NCBI RefSeq assembly: GCF_030272615.1
Contig: NC_081410.1
Coordinates: 127,581,140 to 127,645,139, forward strand
Reading direction: 5' to 3'
DNA from: Cryptomeria japonica
Taxonomy: Eukaryota > Streptophyta > Pinopsida > Cupressales > Cupressaceae
Length of the DNA stretch: 64,000 nucleotides
Shown: piece by piece, positions 9,904-20,647 of the stretch
How the letters are laid out: each line of letters starts with the position of its first letter
How positions within the stretch are numbered: the first letter of the stretch is position 1
Notes under the pieces: generated by a model
The model's database searches: none
Seen by the model: only the letters and a program-made list of their open reading frames with translations
Told to the model about the DNA's origin: nothing
Translations under genes and position numbers: made by a program

Positions 9904-12900
9904 ATGATGAAGAGGGAAGGTCCAAAGTTCAACGGAGATAATTTCAGTATATGGAAAGACAGAATCAAGATATACATCAGAAGCATGGGTGCTCAACACT
10001 GGAGCTATGCTGAGAATGCCTATGTTGCTCCTACTGGTACTCTCATCGATGACCAAAAGAGAGAGATGCAGGAGAATGGGCAAGTCATGGAAGCCCTAAT
10101 TAGTAGTTTATCTGACATTGAGTTTATTGATGTCCAAGATAAAGTAAATCGCAAAGAAGTATGGGATACTCTTGAAAATATCTATGGAGGTGATGAGCAT
10201 GTAAAATAGGCCAAGAAAGAAATCCTTAGAGGGAAGTTTGAAGACATGAGGATGGTTGAAGGTGAGACCATTCAACAGTATGGGATAATAATCAAAACTG
10301 TTGTCGGAGATATCAAGAGTGCGGGTGGTAAAATAGAAGATTCCACTGTGGTAAGAAAAGTTCTGAGATCCTTGTTACCGGTCTATGTAATAAGGGTTGC
10401 TGCTATTCAGGAGCTGAAATCAATAGACAAGACTGACGTATCCCTAGACTCCATCATTGTAAAGTTGACAGCTTATGAGCTAAATACTTTTGATGGCAGT
10501 GTTCAAAAGACTGAATCAACTTTTAAAGCTTCTGTTGTACCATCCAGAAAAGGAAAAGAAGCAAGCACCAGTGGTGAACTAAGACAGAGCAGAGAAATGG
10601 ATGATGAGGAGTTTCTGATGGAATTTGAAGCTCTTCTTGCCAGGAAACTTTCTAAAGGAACCGGTAAATACAGAGGTAAGCTCCCTTTGAAATGCTTTTC
10701 TTGTAACAGGATAGGACATATTGCTATAAATTGTCCTAATTGTGAAAACAAGGACAAACCAGAAAGGATCAAGAAATTCAAAGGAGGAAACCAGAGAAAC
10801 TATTTTGTGGCAGTTGATGAAGGTGTCACAGATGAGGAATCAAAAGATGAAGAAAATAAAGATATCGTGTTTGTTGTTGTCAGGGAAGATGTGTCAAACA
10901 AGAAGGCTCTTGTCTCCCACTTTGATAATTCCAATGAGTGGATTATTGGCAGTGGTTGTTCTCACCATATGACTGGTGACCAGAGCAAGTTTCTATCCTT
11001 GGAATAGTATGATGGTGGTGTGGTTCGCTTTGTTAATGATGCACCATGTATGGTCAAAGGCAGAGGGTCCATCTCTCTGAATGGAAAGAGTAGTGCTAAC
11101 AATGTGTGTTGGTTTGATGGTCGCAGACACAACCTTCTGAGTGTTGCCTAGCTGAATGATAGTGGTCTCATTCTAGAATTCAAGAATGGAGTGTGCAGAA
11201 TCAATAGAAAGAATGGTCAATTGGTGGCCACCAGCATGTAGACAAAAGGTAACCTATTTCAGTTGAATGCAAATATTAGTACATGTCTTATGGCCAAGTT
11301 TGATGACAGCTCGATATGGCATAGGAGACTCTGCCATGTAAACTTTGATAACATTGTGAAGGCCAGTAAGATCAAGGCAGTTAGAGGGTTGTCGATGCTA
11401 AGCAAACCGGAAAATACCTTGTGCAGAGAGTGTCAACTAGGGAAAATGTCTTCCTCAACCTTTAAAGGTAAACCTTTCACTGCTGAAAATTTACTTGATC
11501 TTGTGCATACTGATTTGTGTGGTCCTATGAAAACTAGGAGTGTGCAGGGAGATAGGTACTTCATGATTCTCACTGATGACTACTCAAGAATGATGTGGGT
11601 CACATTCTTGAAAGATAAGTCTGAAGCTTTTGGAAAGTTCAAAGTTTTCAGAGCATTAGTGGAGAAGGGAAGTGGTAAAAGGATCAAATGCCTTAGAACT
11701 AATCAAGGAGGGGAATTCACTTCCAGTGAATTCAACAAGTACTGTGAAGAACACGGCATCAAGAGGCAACTATCTGCCCCCCAGACTCCATAGCAAAATG
11801 GCCTAGCAGAGAGAAATAACTGGATTGTGGTTGAAGCAGCAAGAACAATGTTGATCCAAGGAAAGGTTGCTCACACATTTTGGAGAGAAGCGGTGAGCAC
11901 TGTTGTTTACACAATGAACCAGGTACTCATCAAGAAAGGTAAGGACAAAACTCCTTATGAGTATTGGACTGGTAAGACACCTATGGTTAGCTACTTTAGA
12001 GTGTTTGGTAGCAAATGTTACATCAAGAGAAGTGAACACCAGAGAAAATTTGATGCAAAATGTGATGAGGGAATATTCCTAGGGTATTCTACCAAGAGCA
12101 AAGCTCTAAAGTGTTTCAATAATAGGACTCAGAGAATTATGGAAAGCATCAATGTGAGAGTTGATGAAACCTCTGAGAAAATTGAGGAAATCGGCAGTAA
12201 GCAAGCGGTAAATGAACTGGTAGTAACCTTCTGGGAACCGGTTGCTTGTCAACCAAGTACCAATAACAGTGTTCCTACACCGGTAGATGTAGATGAAGAT
12301 ACTGATGGAGAAGAGGATGAAGAAGAAAAGCAAGAGGAATCTGTTAAGACCATTACTCGGTATGTCAAGCTAAATCATGATCCTAAGCAGATCATAGGTG
12401 ATAAGGATGCAAGAATTCTTACAAGAAGAAAGGTCAGAGAAAACTCATGTATGATCTCTGAATTTGAGCCAAAATTATTCAAAGAGGCACATAAATATGA
12501 AGACTAGATCAAGGCAATGGAAGAGGAACTTGACCAAATAGAGAAAAATGGTACATGGTCTTTGGTACCCAGATCGGAACATAAAAATGTCATTGGTACC
12601 AAATGGGTTTTCAGAAATAAGCTGAATGAGGATGGCACAATGATTAGAAACAAAGCCAGATTGGTGTGTAAATGATATGCCCAAGAAGAAGGAGAAGACT
12701 ATGGAAAAACCTTTGCTCCTATAGCCAGATTGGAAGGAGTTCGTATGCTTCTTGCATATGCAGCTTTTAAAGGATTCAAAGTATATCAAATGGATGTAAA
12801 ATTTGCATTCCTAAATGGTGTACTTGAAGAGGAGGTGTATATAGAACAACCAGATGGGTTTTCCCTATCTGAAGATAGTGACATGGTATGTAGGCTACAT

Positions 12901-13996
12901 AAAGCCTTATATGGTCTAAAGCAGGCACCTAGAGCTTGGTATGAACGTCTGCACTCCCATCTTGTGAAAATTGGATTTGAGAGAACAAGTGAAGATAGCA
13001 ATATCTATTTGAAATCTGAAGGAGATCAGATTCTGATCTGTGAGGTATTTTTTGATGACATTATCTTTGGTGGAGATGACAAGTCATGAGTTTGCAGATG
13101 AGATGAAGAAAGAATTTGAGATGTCACTCATAGGGGAGATTAACTTCTTCATTGGACTACACATTCAGCAGATGAAAGATGGAATCTTTATCACTCAATC
13201 CAAGTATGTCAAAGAGGTGTTGAAGACCTTTGGCATGGAAGAAAGCAAACCGGTTGGTACACTGATGGTGACCGGCTGTAAACTATCCAAAGAGGATGAC
13301 TCAGCATTGGTCAATGAGAAGGAATATCGATCAATGATTGGTAAGTTGCATTATGTAGTGCATAGAAGACCGGATATTGCACATGCAGTTGGCATCACTG
13401 CGAGGTTCCAGAAAAGTCCAAGAGAATCCCACTTGGTTGCAGTCAAGCGGATTCTTAGGTATCTAAAGGGAACTATTGATTATGAGTTGAGGTATCCATA
13501 TAGCAATGATTTCAACTTGAAAGTATTCACAGATGCTAATTGGGCAAGTAATGTGAACGACCGAAAGAGCACAACTGGTGGTGCATTCTTTCTCGGTGGT
13601 AGACTGGTTTCATGGATGAGTAAGAAGCAGAATTGTATCTCTCAGTCTATAGCAGAAGCAGAGTATGTTGCAGCTTTCATGAACTACACTCAGACAATCT
13701 GGATGAAGCATATACTAAATGGCTTCAAAGTTCTTGTATCTAAACCGGTAAGCATATTTTGTGATAACACCAGTGCTATCAATATTTCAAAGAATATGGT
13801 TTTACATTCTACAACCAAGCACTTTGAGCTTAAATATCATTTCTTGAGGGAAAAGGTTCAGAACAAAGAGATTGCACTGGAACATGTTTCCAGTAAGGAG
13901 CAGTTTGCAGACATATTCACCAAGCCTCTCCCAAAGGCTACATTTATGTACTTAAGAGGTGAATTAGGGGTACTACCCCTTCAGGAGGAGAACTAA
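9904..13996 (+). pseudogene. Copia-2 gag-pol polyprotein, inactivated
   Basis: A single frame runs from ATG 9904 to 13089 with seven stops (10207, 11005, 11149, 11239, 11791, 12505, 12673). A frame change near 13080 is followed by a second frame to the stop at 13994-13996. Gag has a UBN2-like N-terminus and a zinc knuckle CFSCNRIGHIAINC (about 10693). The protease site reads WIIGSGCSHHMTG (about 10940) where copia proteases have DSGCSHHMTG, so the catalytic Asp is replaced by Gly. Integrase shows WHRRLCHVNFD, LVHTDLCGP, LTDDYSRMMWV and GGEFTSSEF. RT shows YQMDVKFAFLNG, YGLKQAPRAWY and FFDDIIFGG. RNase H shows FTDANWASN, AEAEYVAA, FCDNTSAI and FADIFTKPLP. Most stops fall where related copia proteins have Gln. 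Confidence 0.95.
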
Positions 13997-14076
13997 AGGT
14001 ATTTTCTCCACATTAGTCAGGTATTTCATAGTCATTTTTTTTCTCTCAAGATTGATGTGTTGAAGGATGCTACTCC

Positions 14077-14243
14077 TCAGGGGGAGCAGCATAATGGAAC
14101 AAGGAAGCTTGTGCCTCCACTTTGGCATTGTTGTCAAAGGGGGAGAAGATGTGAAGCGGTGAAGATATCTACAGAAATTGGGGGAGAAGATGTCAAGCGG
14201 AGAGATATCTTTGTATATTGCCATCAATGCCAAAGGGGGAGAT
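14077..14243 (+). promoter_or_regulatory. multiple polypurine tracts of Copia-2
   Basis: Tracts CAGGGGGAG (14077-14086), AAAGGGGGAG (14136-14145), TGGGGGAG (14179-14186) and AAAGGGGGAGAT (14232-14243) precede the 3' LTR. The last one abuts it. This is the Sirevirus-type array. Confidence 0.8.
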
Positions 14244-15705
14244 TGTTGGCATTATGTGAACCGGTATGAGGACATGATGACATTGTATGTTGTCATTGAT
14301 GTCAATATGTTGAAGAGAGAACCAGTATGTTATCAAGAACCGGTATATGTGTCAAAGTGAAGCGTTATGGTTGTTCAAGATGAACCGTCATGTTGGTATG
14401 AGAACCGGCACATGGAAGCTTTGTATGACTACCAGTTGGTAGTCTCAATGTCAGGGTTTCCAGTTGAAGTGCTTCAAGCCTATGTGACTCAACCAGTGAC
14501 TTTGTGTGATGAGTTAGCTTTGTAACGAAGAACAGATCGTGTTGCCACGTCAGCCTTGTGCACGTGAAGGATCTTGCATGAAGGAGATTTTTCCTATCTA
14601 CCTTGGGAATGTGCGAAGTCTGTAAATGGTGAAAACACTTGATGGGTTATCAGCCACCATGAAAGCGGTGGAAAATGAAAGATGGAGAAAGTCTTGAGAT
14701 CGATTCAAGACTGTTGCATTTAATGCAATATGCTCAACGGTTAGGATTGAACCGTTTGAATTGCTTGACCTAATAGGTTTAGGGTTTAGGGTTTATGCTA
14801 CCGACCTATATGTTTCCTATAAAGTCAACGTTGTGTTTCTTTCTGAAGTTGTTGGCAAAAGTTGTGTGTGAGTATCCAAGTGAAGAGATACGTGATTCTT
14901 GCCATACCAAAGGAGAGAAGTGATACCTGCAAAGTGTAAGTGCCGAAGGTGAAGAGGAGCTAAAGCGGATCTGCATTATCATTGAGTGTTGTTACCAGAT
15001 CATTGTAATACCTATTGATCTTTAACCACTTCAACATTTGAGAAATCCCTTAACAGGGTAGCCTTAACCGGCTTACTGTAAATCCTTTAACAGGGTGACT
15101 CAAAACTATTGAGTTCTTGAAATCCTCCAACAAGGTAATCTTTAACCAGGTTTAAGCTTTAACCGAGTATTCTAGCCATCCCTTAACCGGGTGATCCCTA
15201 ACAGGATCGGTTCCTAACAGAACCTATTGTATCAGTTTCTAACCGGACAAGGCTCTTAACAGAGCGGACTTCTAAAGAGTTCAAAACATCTTGTGGGTAT
15301 TCATTCCCACCGTGGTTTTTCCCAGTTGGGTTTCCACGTGAAAGTATGTGTGCCATGTATGATGTTTTCATGTGATGGTTGAGTGTCTTATGTTTCATAG
15401 TAAAACATGTTGAACTAGTTGTTATTATGTTTTTGATGATAAATTACCTATTCATGCACTAGGGTGAAATGGAAATGAAGCATTAGACTGTATGAAAGGA
15501 TAAGTGTCAACCGGTTTATGCTTGTCTCAATTACTTTGGGTTTTGCTAGTTGTACTTTGTTTAAGACCAGTGTTACTGTTTGCTTGCGAAAGCAAAGTGT
15601 CTGCTGACAAACCGGTTTTAGGAATGTGTTTTTGTTTGTACTGATTCAACCCCCCCCCCCCTCTCAGTACCAGTTTGGTACTATCCGTTCATCATTGAGT
15701 TATCA
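14244..15705 (+). repeat. Copia-2 3' LTR
   Basis: 1462 bp, starting TGTTGGCATT after the final purine tract and ending TATCA. It aligns along its length with 8467-9832. Visible differences include many C/T or G/A changes at CG and one missing GAACCGG repeat unit. Confidence 0.92.
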
Positions 15706-15710
15706 ATGTA

Positions 15711-16247
15711 ATGTGCGAATAATGTAATACCATTTAGGCAAATGATTTGGTCGATCATTGGAGATCGAATTGGGTTTATGTAAGAGGATTTAGTCCTCCA
15801 GTATTGAGCTTAACTGGAACTGTATTCAGGCATAGGAGATGATATCTTTGCAGTTCAATCATTTCTCTGGATTGTAGTCTGGATTTCTATGTAGTCAATG
15901 AGACTCCTTTTGTGATGAGCAATGCACTCTAGGTTGTTGGTCTTCCTGCAAGTGCAGGCCCCTCAATTGTAATTCACATACTTATTGCAGAAGTATTAAT
16001 TGACTATGGGTAGGCTTCCCACCATGGTTTTTCCCTTTACCTGGTTTTCCATGTATAAATTTTGGTGTCATGTGGATGTTATTTATTCTCTGATTATTAT
16101 TTATGCTTAATTGGTCTATCTGTTAGTCCAATATTTGGTTTAAGCATTCTGGTATTAAAAGTTTTAATTGCTAAATATTTTGGTAATCTGAGACAACTGA
16201 TTCACCCCCCCCCCCAGTTGTCTTCCAGTTATTTGAACTATCTAACA
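15711..16247 (+). repeat. Copia-1 3' LTR, second part
   Basis: It continues the LTR cut at 8466. It carries the segment gtgcaggcccc shared with the 18416-19325 solo LTR, a C-run (about 16205-16215) and ends CTAACA. Confidence 0.72.
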
Positions 16248-19200
16248 CGGTTCACATCGGCAAAGAATGAAGAACTGAATAGACAAGTGCATGAGCTCTT
16301 TAAAAAAGGTTTGATCAATAAGAGTCTGAGCCCATGTGCAGTACCAGCAATATTAGCACATAAGAAGAATGGAGAGTGGAGAATGTGTACTGAAACAAGA
16401 GCAATAAACAAGATCATAGTGAAATATCGGTTTCCTTTGCCTAGGATGGATGACATAATGGACTATTTGAGTGGAACAAAATAATTTACAAAGATAGATT
16501 TGAAGAGTGGATATCATCAGATCGAGATTAGAGAAGGTGATGAGTGGAAGACAACATTTAAGACAAAAGAAGGACTATATGAATGGTTGGTGATGCCTTT
16601 TGGATTGACTAATGCACCGAGTACTTTCATGAGGTTGATGAATGAGGTGTTGAAGAAATTCTTGGGTAAGTTTGTTATTGTGTACTTGGATGACATTTTT
16701 ATTTTCAATAAAACAAAAGAGGAGCATTTGTTGTAGTTAAGACAAGTTTTCCAAACATTGAGAGAAGAAAAGTTGTTGATCAATATCAAGAAGTGTACTT
16801 TCATGAAGGATGAGTTAGTCTATTTAGAATTTGTGATATCTAAGGATGGTTTGAAGATGGACCCTAAGAAAGTGAAAGCCATGGTTGAGTGGCCTACACC
16901 AGAAAGCATTGGGGAGATAAGAACATTTCATGGATTGGCTAGTTTTTACCAGAAGTTTATCAAAAATTTCAGTTCAGTTTGTAACCCTATGACTAAGACC
17001 ATGAGAGGAGATTGGAAGGAAATCAAGTGGACCACTGGAGCAAACAAAATTTTTGAATTGTTGAAACAGAAAGTGATTGAGCAGCCCGTGTTAGCTCTAT
17101 CAGATTTCAATAAAGTATTTCAAGTGGATTGTGATGCAAGTGGAACAGTAATAGGAGCAGTCTTGAGTCAAGAAGGGAGAGCAGTAGCCTATTTCAGTGA
17201 GAAATTGAATGACGCCAAGAAGAGATATTCAATGTATGTTCAAGAATTTTATGTCATAATTCAAGCCTTGAAGAAATGGAGACACTACTTGTTGCCTAAG
17301 GAGTTTGTGTTGTATACAGATCATCAAGCTTTGTAGTATTTGAACAATCGGAGTAAGTTGAATCAAAGACATATGAGATGGGTAGAATTCTTACAGAATT
17401 ACACCTTTGTGTTAAAGCATAGAAATAGAAAATCTAACAAAGTTGTTGATGCATTGAGTAGTACAAGGAGTGTGTTGACCGAAATGAGAGTGACAATATT
17501 AGGTTTTGAAGATTTGAAGACCATGTATGATGAAGACCCGGATTTTGCAGAACCTTGGAAAGCATGTAGAGAACCGGTTATGGTTGATAGAAACAAATTG
17601 TTGGATTACTTCATCCAGGATGGAATGTTATTCAAGGGAGTTCATTTGTGCATACATAAGAGTTCCATGAGAGAAAACTTGATAAAAGAGAAACATAGTG
17701 GAGGAATAGCTGGACATTTTGGCATTGACAAAACAATTGCATTGGTGAGTGAGCAGTACTTTTGGCCCCAGATTCATAAGGATCTTAAGAGATATGTGCA
17801 TATTTATAGAGTTTGTCAAGTGGCAAAGGGTAGTAGTCAGAATGTGGGACTGTATAAACCTTTGACAGTACCGCTAAGACCTTGGGAGGATATAAGCATG
17901 GATTTTGTACTTGGATTGCCTAAGAGACCAAGAGGGAATGATTCTATATCTGTGGTAGTGGATAGATTTTTGAAGATGTCTCATTTCATACCTTGTAGGA
18001 AGACATCAGATGCATTGCATGTAGCAGACCTATTTTTCAAGGCAGTGGTGAGAGCATAGTTTCAGACAGAGAAACTTAGTTGGCTATTTTTTGAGAACAC
18101 TTTGGAAGAAAATGAAGACAGATTTGAAGTTCAGATCTACTTTTCATCCACAGATTGATGGACAGACAGAAGTTGTTAACCGGAGTTTGATAAATTTATT
18201 GATATGTTTAATGGGAGATAAAACTGGAAGTTGGGATTTGATCCTTGCACAAGAAGAGTTTGCCTACAAAAATTCAATGAATAGAAGTACCGGAAAAATG
18301 CCTTTTGAGATTATTACTAAAGTACACCCTAAAGGAATTTCATAATTGAGAGACATTAGCAAGGAAGACTGGAAGAGTTTAGAAGCAGAAGATTTTGCAG
18401 ATCACATGGCATCATTGTTGGCATTATATACTCAGATGAGAAAGGTGGATGTTGTCATTGATGGCAACAAGGTTCCACAGGTGCAACCGGCCATAGACTT
18501 CACCTACTGGCACCGGCAGACACAATAAGGCTTATTAACACCAACATCTAGTTTATACCGAGAGAAGATTATACCGGCATTCCAGGTCGTCTTGACAATA
18601 AGTATTATTTATGCGAAATAAATTGTAATATAAATTATAATTGTATGGCCGACATGTTGTATTGTAAAGACTCATATATTTATGAGTTCTTGTAGGTCAT
18701 TTAGAAAGAAGTAAGCGATAATATGAGATAAGATAGGATATGATAGCGAATAGTTGTATATGCATTTTGATGTGTTTATTTTGGAGCAAATAAGAAGCAG
18801 AGTAGAGTGAAGACTATTCTGTATAAGCAAAATCATTTGAAAGCATACCGACTAGGGTTTTTAGTAGAGGCAGAAGCAGTATCAGACAGAGCACAACAAC
18901 GAACTCATCCAACATTTTGATTCAAGTTGTAAGAATTCATTTTATGTTTTCATCAATGTGATGTTGTAGTCAGTGAGACTCAACTTTTGTTGTTGAGCAG
19001 TGAGCTACAGGTAGTTGGCCTTCCTGCATGTGCAGGCCCCTTTTGTACTAAGTAATATTTATTCATATGGTCAATGAATAAATATTGTGGGTCACAAATC
19101 CCATCGAGCTTTTTCCCTTACCGGGTTTCCTCACCAAAATATTTGTGTTATGGTGTGCATTGATGTTGATTCCTTTGCTTCTCTTTACTACATTATTGTT

Positions 19201-19833
19201 TTCTTACCGGCATATTAATCTCAGTTACAGAATTATAAATAAGTTTAAATCTTTCATTTACCGGTCAGACACTAATTCACCCCCCACCCCTCTCAGTGTC
19301 TTTGGGATTAATCAATTATCTAACAATCATTGCATATTCAGGTTAAACAGCATTTGGAAGACATGAACAACAAATATAAGGAGAAGGCATATGAGAAGAG
19401 GAGAGATAAGCAATTTGAAGTTGGCGATGAATTGATGGTATATATGAGGAAAGAGAGATTTTCAGTTGGAACTTATAATAAGTTGCAAATGAAGAAGTTT
19501 AGACCCTATAAGATTTTGAGGAAGCTCACTTCTGGAAATGCATATGAAGTGGAGCTATCGGATATTTCACCTATATTCAACATTGCAGATCTTCATGAGT
19601 ACCATGAATGAGAATTTAGTGAGGATAGTGCTACAGACATGGAGGAACAATTGCCTCAGAAGGAACCAGATCAGATTGAAGAGATTTTGGACAGTAGGAT
19701 TGGGCGTAGTACCTGAAATAGTCAATACAAGGAATATCTTGTGATGTGGAAGGGCAGGGCAGTTGAAGATTCATCTTGGATTTCTCAGGGAGAGGTAAAC
19801 CACCTTGGTTTCCCTCTAACCCCAGCAAAGTGA
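16248..19833 (+). pseudogene. Gypsy-1 pol remnant: RT, RNase H, integrase, chromodomain
   Basis: RT shows [53 protein letters not shown] and VYLDDIFIF (about 16680). RNase H shows FQVDCDASGTVIGAVLSQ, AYFSEKLN and LYTDHQAL. The integrase zinc region HSGGIAGHFGIDKT has one Cys changed to Tyr (IYRVCQ; Gypsy-2 has SCRVCQ). The core DFVLGLPKRP is followed by a small frame-shifting deletion near 18053, then FHPQIDGQTE. After the solo LTR the frame resumes with [18 protein letters not shown] and ends in a chromodomain (QIEEILDSRIG, then WKGRAVEDSSWI) with TGA at 19831-19833. Stops at 16735 and 17335 replace Gln or an equivalent residue of Gypsy-2. Confidence 0.93.
18416..19325 (+). repeat. solo copia-type LTR inserted in Gypsy-1, TSD ATCAT
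   Basis: 910 bp, TGTTGGCATT to CTAACA, with perfect flanking duplications ATCAT at 18411-18415 and 19326-19330. It resembles the Copia-1 LTR (ttcctgcatgtgcaggcccc, then the C-rich ttcacccccc end). Removing it rejoins the integrase C-terminal reading frame. No internal region is present, so it is a recombined solo LTR. Confidence 0.93.
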
Positions 19834-19864
19834 GAGGCTCACTTTTTCATTAACCTGGGATGTT

Positions 19865-20647
19865 TGATGCAGGAGCATCCCCGGTTCATAGAAATCTTGC
19901 ATCAACCAAATTTTCCTTTATGTTTTGTTTTATGTTTGCGGTTTCAATTTTTCTTTCTGTGTGTCCCGATTTTGGCTCACTGGATCTCGTGGAGTTGGAT
20001 TCTACTTGAATACTTGATCATCTTTCTTGCTTTCAAACCGCATCGCAATTGGATCTTTACGACAAGATATCGCTACCAATTTCCATGACAATTTCTTGTC
20101 ACCACTTGTTCCTTTGTTATGAGTTGCCTGAGACCTATTCTGGTGATCTACTGGAACCCATTCTAAAGCTTGCGGAGCCTTGGGCATTGATTTCAATGTT
20201 CCCTGGCATGTGACTGACCTTCTACGTTTTATCCTTTGTATTTTCTAGAGGAATCTCTTGGCAGAGGCCGACCTTTGTTATTTTCATGTTAGGTCTTGTT
20301 CTTCAGGTTTTGATCCCTTTTGGGCCGACTAGATCTTTTGGATCGATATATATATATATACTTGTAATTATGCTTTAGAATGCAATAAATCAGAGAATCA
20401 GATAGCTAGATTGTGCATAGAAGATAGATCTTTCTATTCAAGGTCCCGGTTGTGACCTATTCTACCAGGCCTATGTGTCGATATGTTGTAACCCGGTTGT
20501 TACTGGTTGGATGTAATCAAACTTCATGCAATAAATCAATTTGTTCTGCATTGCCTCCATCATATCTTTGTGTTTTTGTTGTGTTTACTCTTGCTGACCG
20601 GTATGGATTGATCTCTTTGAGGTCCCTCCTCATCGGTGATTGCTTCA
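19865..20647 (+). repeat. Gypsy-1 3' LTR
   Basis: 783 bp, TGATGCAGGAGCATCCCC to GATTGCTTCA. It is the inverse of the Gypsy-2 LTRs at 34912-35884 and 40517-41310. A short (AT)n at 20346-20360 occupies the likely TATA position. Confidence 0.88.

Larger units (their letters stand above)
8467..15705 (+). mobile_element. Copia-2: complete Sirevirus-like Ty1/copia retrotransposon, TSD ATGTA
   Basis: This 7239-bp element has two matching LTRs (8467-9832 and 14244-15705), both TG...CA, a tRNA-iMet primer site and several polypurine tracts. It carries a gag-pol reading frame and is flanked by perfect 5-bp duplications ATGTA (8462-8466 and 15706-15710). It sits in the Copia-1 3' LTR in the same orientation. 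Multiple premature stops and a frameshift show that it is not autonomous now. Confidence 0.93.
4674..16247 (+). mobile_element. Copia-1: 5'-truncated Sirevirus-like Ty1/copia element, interrupted by Copia-2
   Basis: The element lacks its 5' LTR, gag and protease and begins inside the GAG-pre-integrase domain. Pol decay products run to about 7411, followed by five AAAGGGGGAG-type purine tracts and a 3' LTR starting at 7827. Copia-2 split this LTR at 8466, and it resumes at 15711 and ends CTAACA at 16247. The right flank at 16248 is chromovirus pol sequence (Gypsy-1), so Copia-1 probably inserted there. The multiple purine tracts and LTR style fit the Sirevirus (Maximus/SIRE) lineage. Confidence 0.75.
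16248..20647 (+). mobile_element. Gypsy-1: 5'-truncated chromovirus
   Basis: The plus-strand Ty3/gypsy element begins within RT at the Copia-1 junction. It continues through RNase H, integrase and a chromodomain into a 3' LTR ending at 20647. It is the same family as Gypsy-2, with matching coding order and LTR sequence. Gag, protease, PBS and 5' LTR are missing, presumably deleted together with the 5' part of Copia-1. A solo LTR interrupts it at 18416-19325. Confidence 0.88.
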
